A stretch of 64,000 bases of DNA, taken from the NCBI GenBank assembly GCA_002270565.1, contig NQMI01000030.1:124001-188000 (forward strand). Reading direction: 5' to 3'. A program made the translations under genes and the position numbers. The stretch's first letter is position 1, and the number at the start of each line of letters is the position of its first letter. Shown in pieces: positions 1 through 11,753 of this stretch. The stretch is from Stenocarpella maydis. Its lineage: Eukaryota; Ascomycota; Sordariomycetes; Diaporthales; Diaporthaceae. The notes under the pieces were generated by a model. That model was not told the DNA's origin. It did not search any database and saw only the letters and a list, made by a program, of their open reading frames with translations.

Positions 1-1020
1 AGTTGCAATCTCTTCGCCTTTACTTGATCTCGGGGGAAGATTCCTATAGTTATCTATGCCTTCTTAATAGTAGTTAGTCTAAAGATACTATTTCAAGCCT
101 TAGAATAGGCGCGAAGGAAGAATTCTTTAGAGGATTCCTTAGTACCATATATAGTAGCTAGCAGGGCAAGATTCTAACGATACCTCCTCTTTAAAAGTGA
201 GAATACACCAATATTAAGGGGCTATAGTATATGTGAAGTATAGGGGGGAAGAAATATAAGCCAGATCTTTAATTTAAAGCAGTACCATATAAAATTATCA
301 GTTATATGCGAGCAGTAGCCATCAAGAAGGAGGACCCTTTACTGCTTGGGATTAGAGGGCCGGGTAGTAGGCTCAAATATTATCGTTAGCTACAATAGAG
401 TGAGTTAATCATTTATCCAGCCCGTCTCTAAGTGCGTGAATAGCCAGCCCTTAAAATCATCAAGTTCTTAAGCGGGAAACCATTATTATTATATGGATTT
501 TCCCTTAAAGATAATAAGAGGAGGGATCACCTTGCCCGCCCCACTGATGCACTCTATTGAGGTGGACCATATATGCGAGAGGGCTGTTTTTTTGATAATA
601 GAATTAACTGCTGAGGAGCTAATAACTAGGCCGTTGGTACTATTGCCTTCTTAAAAGCCAACTTCATTAGCATTGTGCTAGTATTCAAGAGAGATGTTAC
701 TAATCTCGGGCAACTCTAGGCGGTTAAAAAAGATATTGATATTCTTGTAGGTAGCGCCGTTAGTACAGCGATATTTAATATATATAGCCTTGAGTGTTTT
801 TATAGATGGATTCCTTATTAAAAAACAATGTAGCCAGTTCTTTCCCATTAGTTGTTGCTCTATAAGATTAAGAATATGAGGAATCGAATGGTATAATTAA
901 CGAGAAGATTGGATTTATATAGAAGTCGCAATGTGGATATTTAGTTGAGGGCGAGTTAAGAAGGGGTGTCTGAAATCGGGTGTGCGTAAAGGGGGTGGTG
1001 CGTGAAACGGTAGGCTGACT
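1..1020 (-). mobile_element. Fot1/pogo-type DNA transposon, truncated by window edge
   Basis: AT-rich, stop-riddled DNA ending in a terminal inverted repeat at about 967-1020 (gtgtgcgtaaagggggtggt is its core), followed by a TA at 1021-1022, the target site of Tc1/mariner-superfamily elements. The same terminal sequence, inverted, starts the next element at 1752 and bounds the nested element at 28300-30226. The transposase reads on the minus strand with its N-terminal side near 1020; it is heavily RIP-mutated and has no usable frame. The other end lies outside the window. Confidence 0.75.
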
Positions 1021-1751
1021 TATGTAGTCCCTTTCTCTAGTAGCATATACACACAGGCCTAGTGTCAACAAACACATAGTGCTGATATCAGTGAGAAAAA
1101 GCATGAATAAGGGCCACATAGTCTTAAACCTATAACACAAAGCTCTCGGTATTTCAGCCCGGTGCTACGTCCTGTTGCTACTGAGCGGAAATTCTTGCCC
1201 AACCTTGGCCCATTGATCATCTAGTGAAACTTCTATGCTAGGTCTGCTCAGAGGAATGATACTGCTCGGGTCTTAATCGCAACAAAACCCCGTTTTGACG
1301 GCTTGATCGTTTTCTGCTGCAACACCACGACAGGAAGACGATATGATGGCAGCATCAAGCAAGTCTACTCCTGCACATAACTGATTTAAATCTTCCTCCA
1401 AAATCACATCTGCCACCGCCTCCAAGATCCTCTTGCTTGAAGTCTCTTTGAGATTCATGACGGACAACCACACAACTTGGGCCAGGGCAACGAATTCAGC
1501 CAGGACTCCTGCCCAGCTCAGGGAACGATGGTTCACGGTGAGCTTCATGATTCGCGGTCGTCCTAGTATGGCAGCTTCGACATCAACTTTGTGGATCAGA
1601 GCTTTCAGCCAGCACCCTAAGACTCGTTCAACGAGTTGACGCAGCAGCAGCATTGCTACAGCTTGGCTAGGGGTACGATGAAATAGCTTGACTGTTGCAC
1701 GAGGGGAGTAGAGCAAGTATCTATGGTAGGAGGGCGTCTCGTAGAAGTTTA
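1021..1751 (-). pseudogene. Host gene fragment caught between two transposons, function unknown
   Basis: This 0.7 kb island has ordinary base composition, unlike the AT-rich DNA on both sides. A minus-strand frame stays open for about 160 codons (1273-1750 within the island) and reads as plausible globular protein, with segments such as YETPSYHRYLLYSPRATVKL and VLAEFVALAQVVWLSVMNLK. I do not recognise the family. Both flanking elements inserted at TA dinucleotides (1021-1022 and 1750-1751), so the 5' and 3' parts of the gene are probably displaced or lost. A longer + frame at 1433-1639 is less protein-like and looks like a shadow. Confidence 0.4.
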
Positions 1752-2838
1752 AGTCAACATACCGTTTCACGCACCACCCCCTTCACGCACACCCGGTTTC
1801 AGACACCCCTTCTTAACTCGCCCTCAACTAAATATCCACATTGCAACTTCTATATAAATCCAATCTTCTCATCAATTATACCATTCGATTCCTCATATTC
1901 TTTTCTATCTTCCAATGTACCTTACATTCCTCTATCATAACATCTCGCCGCTAATACCAACCAATTAAATAGGTCATCCTAACAACAAGCGTTTAAAGAT
2001 TACTACCTCTCTCAGTACAGTCTATATTATCATCTTTAGGGTATACCAACTCATAAAGAGTATAATCCATCTTACTAGAAGCTACTCCCAATATAAGAGT
2101 TAATTTTAGCCCACTAGTCCCTTCTACAGGGCCATTTAAGCCACCCTCCTATATATATTACTCTCTACTACCTTACCGCCTATATCACTAATAATAGTAT
2201 CCCTAATACTATAAAGTAATAACTAATAAGAAAGAACTAGCTAAAATGTTTTTTAATAAGGAATCTATTTATAAAAACACTTAAGGCTATATATATTCAA
2301 TATTATTAATACCTATAAGAATATTAATATCTTTTTCAACCGCCTAGAGTTACCTAAGATTAGTAATATCTCTCTTAAATACTAGTATAATGCTAATAAA
2401 GTTAGCTTTTATGAGGGCGATAGTATTAATAGCCTAGTGATTAGCTCCTTAGCAATTAATTCTATTATTAAAAAAACAACCGTTTTATATATAGTGCACC
2501 TTAATAGAGTATATTAATGGGCAGGCAGGGTAATCCCTTCCCTTATTATCTTCAGAAGAAAATCTATATAATAATAATAGTTTCCCGCATAAGAACTTAC
2601 TGATTTCTAGAGCTAGTTATTTACGCACTTAGAGATAGGCTAAATGAGTAATTAAATCAGTCTATTATAACTAATAATGATTATTAAGCCTATACCCAGC
2701 CCTCTAATCCCAAGCAAAAGGGTCCTCCTTCTTAACAGCTATAGCTTATATATAACTAATGATTTTATATAGTACTACTTCAAATTAAAGATCTAGCTTA
2801 TATTTCTTTCCCCCTATACTTTATACATATTATAGCCC

Positions 2839-3046
2839 TGTGGCAATAGCAGTGTGCAACAGCACACTGGTGGGCTAGCGCTACAGCCACCATACTGTAG
2901 CCAGAGGGCGTAGTTGCTTACCAGCAACCACTACCCCTATAAAGCCCGAGATAGCTGGCGGGCTACGCCCACTACACCCACTACTCCTAGATAGAGAATT
3001 TTAACCATAACCCCCAATCATATTGCAATACATGACCCAGCCAACA
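2839..3046 (+). repeat. 5' LTR of the Copia element
   Basis: Direct repeat of 10278-10488 with TG..CA ends. It contains the inner palindrome tgtgcaacagcacac. It is nearly identical to the 3' LTR and to the solo LTRs at 10792-11004 and 25367-25579. Confidence 0.92.
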
Positions 3047-4282
3047 CTAATTAGTAGTTATAAGGGCAACCATAGATTAGCAAGGTTAAAGAGACAGTTC
3101 ATTACTGCTGTAACAGTGGCTATGCTAACGGTACTAATGATAATCATTTCTCAAGGACGCACCAGCTGGTTCAACAATATCATCACTACCCATCATAATG
3201 TGAAGAGGCTCTATATACAGCACGCTATAGTCCTTCTTCATCAAATGCATATCCATTACGCCCTAAGTAGCATTAGAAAGCAACTGCAGAATGCACTAGC
3301 TGCATAATGTTATTAACCTATGGCTACTCTTAAAGATAATGCTAAAGATATTACCACTTTAACACATATCAGCAACAGTCCGATAACTCCCTTAATAACG
3401 GCTACTCCAACTAAGGTTAACTCTACCAGCTAGCACATCTTTACTACCCCCTGCTAATAAGCTTACCCCTATATACTCATTACCCCTTATCACCATTTAT
3501 TTAACCCCTACTCTGCCCCAGTATATCCCTATTATTACCCACACAACCTATATATTATAATAGCAAACCCTTATGATGAAAACAATACCCCTATCCCATC
3601 AGTATTAATAATCATACCAATAGGCGCTACTAGTTTTAACCCTCTTAATATATAAGATATAATTAAGGATATATTACTTAAGGAGTCTATTATAAAAATA
3701 AATCTTAACCCTAGTCTATAGGGAGTAAATGCGGACCTAGAGGCTCTAAGCAACCTAAAAGCATACATACTTCTCCTTAATACCTATATATAATATTGCC
3801 ACTAAGTATATGCAAGGCTTACTGCTTATGAGCTCTATATTAACTTTAAAGATAACTTTATGGGATGGATGAAGCCGATATTTAGGGCAGTTCATTATAA
3901 TATCCTTATTGCCCTTAAGAAGATACTATTAAGTAAGGGGATATATATCTAGCTTAATAATAATATAAAGGCCTTTATAGAACTATTAGAATTAGAATCC
4001 CTATTAAGGGCCCTAGTATCTATATAATATTAGTATTAATAGATAATTTAGTTAAAGAGATATTATAACTATATCCTTTTTAATAATAGTAGATTATTTA
4101 AGGGATATATACTAGTACTAAGTAGTAACTAGAGAATAGGCCTAAGTATTTAGGGACCCATACTGCAACTTACTGCCCCAGATATACCCGAACCTCTGCT
4201 ACTATCCCGGCAGCCATGTGGCGTTTATACCTTTAAGACCTCTAATAGCTATAAGTTATCAGCTAAGTGGGAAGAATTCCAA

Positions 4283-4588
4283 GTGTCCTATAAGAAGTAT
4301 GTAATAATCCCTTTAGTACTACTAAGTGGCATATCATTAGAGAAAGGGATGTCTGCTAACCTGGCTAAATACTATTTGGATAATAAGAAGTTTACTAGAG
4401 TAATAGATACAGTGCTTAATAATAAGATTCATCTCTTTTATAATATCTATAAGAATAACCACCTATACCCTACCTACTTCCAGGCAGCATTACCTACAAT
4501 ATTAAAGGGCGAAACTAAGGACTTTTATATCCAGTTGATTATAGATAGAGATACCTTTACTACAGTATATACCAAATTTAAGCAATAA
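4283..4588 (+). pseudogene. Copia gag remnant
   Basis: An open stretch of 101 codons with gag-like helical composition (KWEEFQVSYKK just upstream, then LAKYYLDNKKFTRVIDTVLN). It lies about 1.2 kb inside the 5' LTR, where copia gag is expected. Frames on both sides are interrupted by stops, so this is a surviving fragment and not a gene. The family is inferred from position plus the downstream pol order. Confidence 0.6.
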
Positions 4589-6129
4589 TTTGATATAGAT
4601 GGCAGATAATAAGTATATTTAACTATATGGAATACTACTACTTTTATATTAACACAGTAAAGGAACAAGGATAAAACCCCATTAGAAATAGTAGAGATTC
4701 TAATTAAAAATATAAAGCAATATACCTAAATACTTAGCTATAAAGGAGCACTTAGAGATAAACCACTGCATAATAACCTTATACACATAATATATAGTAT
4801 ACCTAAGTTCTACTATATTGAGGTAATGGCCCTAGCTACTGCTAATGAAGTATGTGATATGCTTTATTATTGTGCTGCATTATTAGGACCTTAGCGCCCC
4901 TCCCAGCAATATACTATAGAGCAAGGTAATAATGATTAGCTAAATGGTAACTATAATGATAAGAAAGACTAGGGCAATAACGAGCACTTTAACTACCCTG
5001 GTGATAACCAATTTTATTACTCTAAGCACCCTAATAATAACCAGTACTACCTTAACCGCCAGTATAATAATAACCAGTAATATAGGGGCAACTACTTATA
5101 AGGCTCTGCATATAGGCAATACCCCCCAGGATAAGGCAACTACCATCCCTAAAGCAACTACCACCCTTAGGGCAACTTCCAACCACCCCCTAGAGGGGAT
5201 AACTACCTATATAGAAGGCATAAGAGAGATAACCCCCTAGATAAAAAGAGGTATTATATCTGCTAAACGGAGTGGTATTAGTTATTAAATTACTCTTTTA
5301 AAGAACACTAAAGGACTAAGGGTATATATATATACATATATAGCAGCTTAAATAAGGAATTCTACTTATTTCTTATTGACTATAAGGGCATTAACTATAA
5401 GAGCAATAATTAAGAAAGCAATAATATATTTATTAGTAGTACCAAAAGCTGCAAAAACTATATATAATTAGTAAACCAAGCCTTCCTCCATACTTTTAGC
5501 ATTAACAATAATAAGGAGGACCAGGACAGTCCCAGCCCCAGGGATATTAACAGCAGAGGTAACCAGGACAGCCCCGGCTCCAGAAACAGCAACAGCAAGG
5601 AGGACCAGGACAACCCCAGCCCTATGACTAGCGGGAACAATATCAACACCAGCAATACCAAGACTAGCAAAGGAGCCAGCAGTATTAAGGAGGTCTTCAC
5701 AATAAACAACTACTTGCATCAGCATTTCCAAGGGATTCTCCCAGATACTAGCGCAGCCAACTACTCTACTATTAGGCACAATCAATATACTGCACTATAG
5801 CAACTTATGCCTATCACTCTTAATACATCTCGCGCAGGAGAAGCAACAGTCTGCTTTAGGCCAGGAGAACTACTACAGTCAATAGGGGCAACTATAGTTA
5901 ATATAGTAGCCAGCAACTTAACGTTCCACGTGATGAAGATGCCAACCCCCTTCCTCTTATATATATAAGATATAAATATACACTCGCTCTTCATACGGAA
6001 CACAACCAACAAAGTCATATAATACAAGCCAAATTAGCAGTATAAGAGGACATTTCCTATCACTTAGAAGTAGGGACATTTATAGTTCCTTACGGATATC
6101 AATAAGGGCAGCAATACCCCCATTCTCTT

Positions 6130-8970
6130 CCTTATAGAGACTGAGTTACAGCAACTATACAGACAATTTGGGCACCCATCAATTGAGAGGCTCTCTCAGC
6201 TACTAGCAGGCGCTAGCCACGATATTAATTCCTCAGTACTAGAGGCTATTACTAAGTTCTACTACCATTGCTAAATGTACTCTCCCGCGCCCCAGAGATT
6301 TAAGTTTAACCTCCATGATGACATTAACTTTAACTATGAAGTTATTATGGATGTAATGTACTTGATAGGGCTCCCTATACTACATATTATTAACTTAGCC
6401 ACTTCCTTTTAAGCCAGATAATTCTTAGCTTCTCTCTCCACTAAAGATACATAAGAAGCCCTATAGAGCTGCTAGATTAATACATATATAGGTCCCCCAG
6501 ACCGCCTTATATTCAATACAAGGACTAACTTTGCTTCTAGCAAGTTTAAGAGCACTATATGCATTATAGGGATTATATATAAATAAATACTTGCAGAAGC
6601 ACACTAGTTAATTAGTAAAGTAAAGCAATATTACACTCCTTTATACAAGGCTTTTAACATATTATACGCTAAGTTATCAACCATATTTACTAAAGAAGCT
6701 ATATTACAGGCAAGCTTTAGTGCGGTTAATAACATAATTAGCCCGGACGGTCTCATGCTAACTCTCCTTATATTTAAAGCATACCCGCATATAACAGAGG
6801 ACTCAGCCCCTACACCATCTACTCTAAAGAGAGCTGAGGTAGTATAGAAGGCAATAAAGGAGATCAGGAGAATTAGCGCTATATGCAAAATCAGTAAAGC
6901 ATTATATATAAGGAACAGCCCAGTTATATCAGAAGTCTTAAGCCTACCACTCTAGAGCAAAGTCCATATATAGAGAGAAAAGATTGGGTAGCAAGGCCTA
7001 TACAAACTACTCTCTATCAGCAGCTACAATATAACGCTTAACCTCCCCAATGGACTAGTTGTCTTCCAGTCAACCCTTATACAGCTGTACTATCATAATG
7101 AAGAAGAACCTCTTAATCTGCCGGACCCTAATAATACCCTGGAGGAGCTAGTACACTTCAAGCCAGACCCTATACTAACTATTCCTAACCTAGTAGTCCC
7201 TTAACAACAAGAACGGCCACAGGGGGCCAAGAGCAAGAAGAAGGCGGTTGTCATTACGAACAATAATAATGATAGTGCTGCTACTACTAATAATATAGAA
7301 AACAAGATTACCGCTTACGTATTCCTTACCCCATGCAAAATCAAGAACTATAAGCTTGCTCTAAAGCTCCGCCGGGACAGCATTATCACCACCCCAGGCA
7401 ACCCCTTCAAAGAGTCAGATAATAAGGAAGTATTGAAGCTAATTAGCTGAGGAGTATTCCAGTTTAAGCAGTTTAATAAGCGGAAGTATGGAGGAATCCA
7501 AATCTTTAAATCTCACATTATTAGGGAGATTAAGGGCAAAACTAAGAAGCTATACAAGAAGTCCTGCCTTATTATTACTGGATTTAGTAACCTTATAAAG
7601 CATAAGATCCTTATACAATCACTAACAGTATAACATATAAATTATTAACTTTTTATTACTCTTATGCCTATATTAATAACTAAAAGACTATATTTTAAGC
7701 TCTATAATATTACCCAGGCCTATCTATAGTCAAAATCTATACTCAAGAGGCCGATTCTTTACTACCTTCCCCTTAAAATAAGGGGCAAATACCCGGCTGG
7801 TATAATCATAAGGGTAATTAAACCCTTATATGGCGTTATAGAAGCCAGTATGCACTAGTAGGCTATATACTATAAACACTATATTAAGAAGCTAGGGATA
7901 ATTATATCTGCATACAACCTTTGCTTCTTAATAGCTAACTATAGTAGTAAGGATATCTTTAGTATTACTGCTATGCAGACTAATAATACTCTTACCCTTT
8001 ATACTCCGGCCTTTTTAGAGCTTAAAGAATAGAAGATTAAGGAGGAGGAGATCTGCTATAAGCTAAAGGATAGGCTAATTCCTAAGAAATTACTGGACTT
8101 TAATGGCATGAAGATCATGATGTTATATAACGGCATCATATATCTTAGATAGAAGGGCTAAGGGGCAAAGATACAGCCAGTTAACTATACAGCTGAGGAC
8201 TGCATTCAATAGTACATGGAGTAGCGCGCAAGAGGAGCATATCTAGCTTCTATTTACCACCCAGAAGCAGCATTTAACCTCTCTATTGCGGCTTAAATCC
8301 AAGACCCTAAAGAAGAGGACTATACTAAGTTAAACAAGCAGCTAAAGTAGCAAGCAGATTACCTTGGCTATAGCCTTAACTACATTCCTCTAGACCTTAT
8401 GGCAGCCAAGTTGATAATCTTTATAAATAGCTCTTTTGCTAATAATAAGGACCTTAGTTCTTAGATTAGCTATATAATTACCCTGGTGAATGAAAAGCAA
8501 ACCAAGCAACCATCTATATAAAAGATTACTAGATACATCCTCCATTAGTCATTAACTAAGTGCAAGAGGGTTATGCATAGCATACTTGCTTTTGAGATTT
8601 ATAGCATGGTTAATAGCTTTAATATGGGGATTATAATAGCTGCTACTCTCCGCCAAATTACCACGCACTTAAACCTGCTAGAAATCCCTCTTATTGTCTA
8701 TATAGATTCCTACTCTTTATATAAGTATCTGGTTAAGCTAGGGATAATAAAAGAGAAGCACCTTATAATTAATGTAATGGCGTTAAGGCAGTTATATGAG
8801 AAGCATGAGATTTATAAGATCTAGTGGATTACTAGGGATTATAACCCAGCAGATGCCTTTATGAAGAGTACTTTAAACAAGGTGCTGGGGCGCCTTATTA
8901 ATAATAATACCCTTATCATTAAGGTAGAAGGATATGTGGACTGTAGCCAGCTGGCAATAACCCCTTCCTC
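6130..8970 (+). pseudogene. Copia pol remnant: integrase, reverse transcriptase, RNase H
   Basis: Around 6150-6290 the frame reads RQFGHPSIERLSQLL and, further on, a His/Cys pair, the HHCC integrase entry motif. At about 7760-7850 the sequence reads KYPAGIIIRVIKPLYGVIEA, the copia reverse-transcriptase signature around the LYG motif. At 8573-8824 an open 83-codon stretch reads LIVYIDSYSLYKYLVKLGII, the copia RNase H core, followed by a broken NPADAF motif. Dozens of stop codons, mostly TAG or TAA in place of Gln or Trp codons, separate the pieces, the pattern left by RIP. Confidence 0.8.
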
Positions 8971-10277
8971 TACCTAAATACTATATAAAGGATTATAACA
9001 ATTGCTGTAAGAACAGCTCTATATTAACTTGCCCAGCAAGAATACAACCTATAGCAGTTGACTGACTAATGTAACTTGGTTGGCAAAAGCCATGTATACT
9101 AATACCGCCCTACCCCAAGGGGGAGGACCACCAACCATTACCACCCTGAGACCCGGATGGCAGTTAGTAAGTACCCTAAGATACAAAAAGGGATTATATA
9201 GTACTAGCAACCAGTAAAACTTTAGATCCCTATTAATTAGTTACCTGTATCTTACCCTAAGGAGTTGTATAGTTGGCCAATCTATGGTTTAAATCTATCC
9301 TAAGGGTAAGACCTTGTAGCTAAGATTTTTATAATGGTGCCTACGTATTGAGGGTTTAGGTGACGAGGGTTACCACTATCTTATGGGCACTTAAGTTGCT
9401 AGCTGTATTATATTAAGCGTCCCCAGTTAAGATTTTGCAGTTTTAACTCCTGCTTAATGTATGTTTTATATACTTACCCAGAGCGGCATCAGATAGTGCA
9501 TGCTTTGCTATGCATTTACTAAGAAGTTGTCTCTAATATGCTATTTATTACTATTTATTACAATCCCTACCTAACCCAACTATTACTTCCTCCACCCCTA
9601 CCAACTCTTAATATTGGCCTTTAATAAAAAGGGCTTTTATTAATTAAGTTATTATTAAATGCTATTGCTAATATCTGCTGCTGAAAGACAGTTGATCTGC
9701 ACTATACCTAATTTAGCTAATTATCAACACTTAGTTAGGGGGAGAGGGGGTCTAGAGATCTGGGTTCAGGAGGCTAGATAGTTATTATTCTAATTCTAGA
9801 GTATCTGGATAATTATTATTCTAGTTCCAAGTAAATCCTTATTCAACCTATAGCCTATAGGTAAAGGAATTATAAGTCCTTATTATATATTTTTTTTATA
9901 ACCCTTAAGTACTAAAGATAATAAATAAGTAGTGCAAATTATTAGGAGCAGATATTTTATATGGGAATAGTACTATATTATGTTAAACCATATAATTATA
10001 TGCTCTTAGCTTTTAGAGGGAGCAGAGACTGCTATAATACGCTAGGTCTTTCCGGATGCTTATATTTAATGGGCACTTAGCATAATGGTATATATGATGA
10101 ACTTAATAAAGGGACTAGCATAGCTAAAAGCAGCAGTGGTATAGGGATTTAGTGATAAATGCGGTAATTTCTTTTGTTTTTCCTTAAAATGGCGAGAGCA
10201 TAGGTTTAACCCTATGCCTGGGACTTTTTTTATGTTTTTAGAGGAGATAGTTGCTAGCAAAAGAAAAAGACTGCCAG

Positions 10278-10488
10278 TGTGGCAATAGCAGTGTGCAACA
10301 GCACACTGGTGGGCTAGCGCTACAGCCACTATACTGTAGCCAGAGGGCGTAGTTGCTTACTCAGTAACCACTACCCTCTATATAAGCCCGAGATAGCTGG
10401 CGGGCTACGCCCACTACACCCACTACTCCTAGATAGAGAATTTTAACTATAACCCCCAATCGTATTGCAATATGTGACCCAGCCAACA
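10278..10488 (+). repeat. 3' LTR of the Copia element
   Basis: Direct copy of 2839-3046, starting TGTGGCAATAG and ending CCAACA. The host transposon sequence resumes right after it (ccccttaatattag, the inverted counterpart of the segment at about 200-225). Confidence 0.92.
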
Positions 10489-10791
10489 GCCCCTTAATAT
10501 TAGTATATTCTTACTTTTAAAGACGAGGTACTATTAGAATCTTGCCCTACTAGCTACTATATATAGCACTAAGGAATCCTCCAAAGAATTCTTCCTTTAT
10601 GCCTATTCTAAGGCTTAAAATAGCCTCTTTAAACTAACTACTATTAAGAAGGTATAGATAGCTATAGGAATATTCCCCTGAGATTTATTAAAGGCAAAGA
10701 TATCCCAACCAGCAGCTCAAAATAATAATACTATAAGCAATAGTCATAATACTGGGCCAATAAGCACTCTAATTAACTCAGACTTAGCTAT

Positions 10792-11004
10792 TGTGGCAAT
10801 AGTAGTGTGCAACAGCACACTGGTGGGCTATCGCTACAGCCACCATACTGTAGCCAGAGGGCGTAGTTGCTTACTAAGCAACTACCACCCACTATATAGA
10901 CCCGAGATAGCTGGTGGGCTATGCCTACTACACCCACTACTGCAGACAGAGAGAAATATAACAACAATACCCCACTCGTATTGCAATACGTGACCCATCC
11001 AACA
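10792..11004 (+). repeat. Solo LTR of the same Copia family
   Basis: About 213 bp with the same TGTGG..CCAACA ends and no internal region. It is flanked by a perfect 5-bp duplication, gctat, at 10787-10791 and 11005-11009. It arose by LTR-LTR recombination of a second Copia insertion into the same Fot1-type element. Confidence 0.92.
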
Positions 11005-11753
11005 GCTATAATTAATTTAAGAATACTACATTCCTCTTATTATATCTAAGTAATCAAATCAGATTTATATAGCATTAGCAATATCTTTAAGTCGCCTACT
11101 ATCCGCTTGCTCTTTTAGAAGGTCTATAAGGGTCTTAATGAGTTAGCTACCCATATAGTAATTACTAACGAGGAAAATAAAGTCCTTATAGCTGCTTTAG
11201 AGTATTAGAGACCCAAAAAGAAGAGGAGGGTATTGCTAGACCCAAATTCAAAGTTCATAAGTATTATGGCTATTATAAGGGAGAGGGCTGCTATAGGACT
11301 CATTGAGGAAGAGCCTCAAGCAATACTTAATAATAATTAGTTAGAGGATAATAATAAGGTTGAGGAAATGGACTGTATTATAGTGCAGGACCCAAGTAAT
11401 GAGAACCACTTGTTAGATTGCGAATAGATTCATTACTCATCAAGTAAATAAGTATTGAAGTTGAGGGTGCTTCCAGGGGAGGTCAAAAGTCGGGTGTGCA
11501 TGAAGGGGGTGGTACGTGAAGCAGTATGTTAACTTATATAGCGGTTGTCCCGGTGGGGTACCGTAGCAAGCATCCTCCAGATATAGTCACTCAATATCAC
11601 AGCTTTCAAGTAAATATAAACTTCTGTACGATTTAGACTCCCATTGCATCGTATCCGTTACCTACAACTATGCAAGGCAATAATATATAAAGTTACAAAT
11701 TCTTTACTGCGTAATTAATACTACATTGGCCGTTGAAACCATGTTGCACTTCC

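Larger units (their letters stand above)
2839..10488 (+). mobile_element. Ty1/copia-type LTR retrotransposon, full length but RIP-degraded
   Basis: Two direct LTRs of about 210 bp (2839-3046 and 10278-10488) begin TGTGGCAATAG and end CCAACA. The bases gccc lie just outside both ends, consistent with a target duplication in the host transposon, whose sequence continues from 2838 into 10489. The inside is on the + strand in the copia order: gag remnant, integrase zinc-binding region, reverse transcriptase, RNase H. The run aaaagaaaaaga just upstream of the 3' LTR is a candidate polypurine tract. All frames are broken by TAA/TAG stops. The element is inactive. Confidence 0.9.
1752..11534 (+). 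mobile_element. Fot1/pogo-type transposon carrying a nested Copia element and a solo LTR
   Basis: The left terminal inverted repeat starts at 1752 (agtcaacataccgtttcacg) and the right one ends at 11534 (inverted form, ending gtatgttaact). TA flanks it at 1750-1751 and 11535-11536. Removing the nested Copia element (2839-10488) and the solo LTR (10792-11004) leaves about 1.9 kb, matching the 1,927 bp relative at 28300-30226. The transposase runs on the + strand. Its C-terminal tail is readable at about 11217-11400: a basic KKKRRV stretch, then an acidic segment and a CIIV-like end, as in Fot1/pogo DDE transposases. Many in-frame stops show it is dead. Confidence 0.8.

Noticed and set aside
5458..5785. 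Leucine-rich minus-strand frames that look like membrane segments
   Set aside because: They are the reverse of a Gln/Pro/Gly-rich repetitive part of the degraded Copia element.
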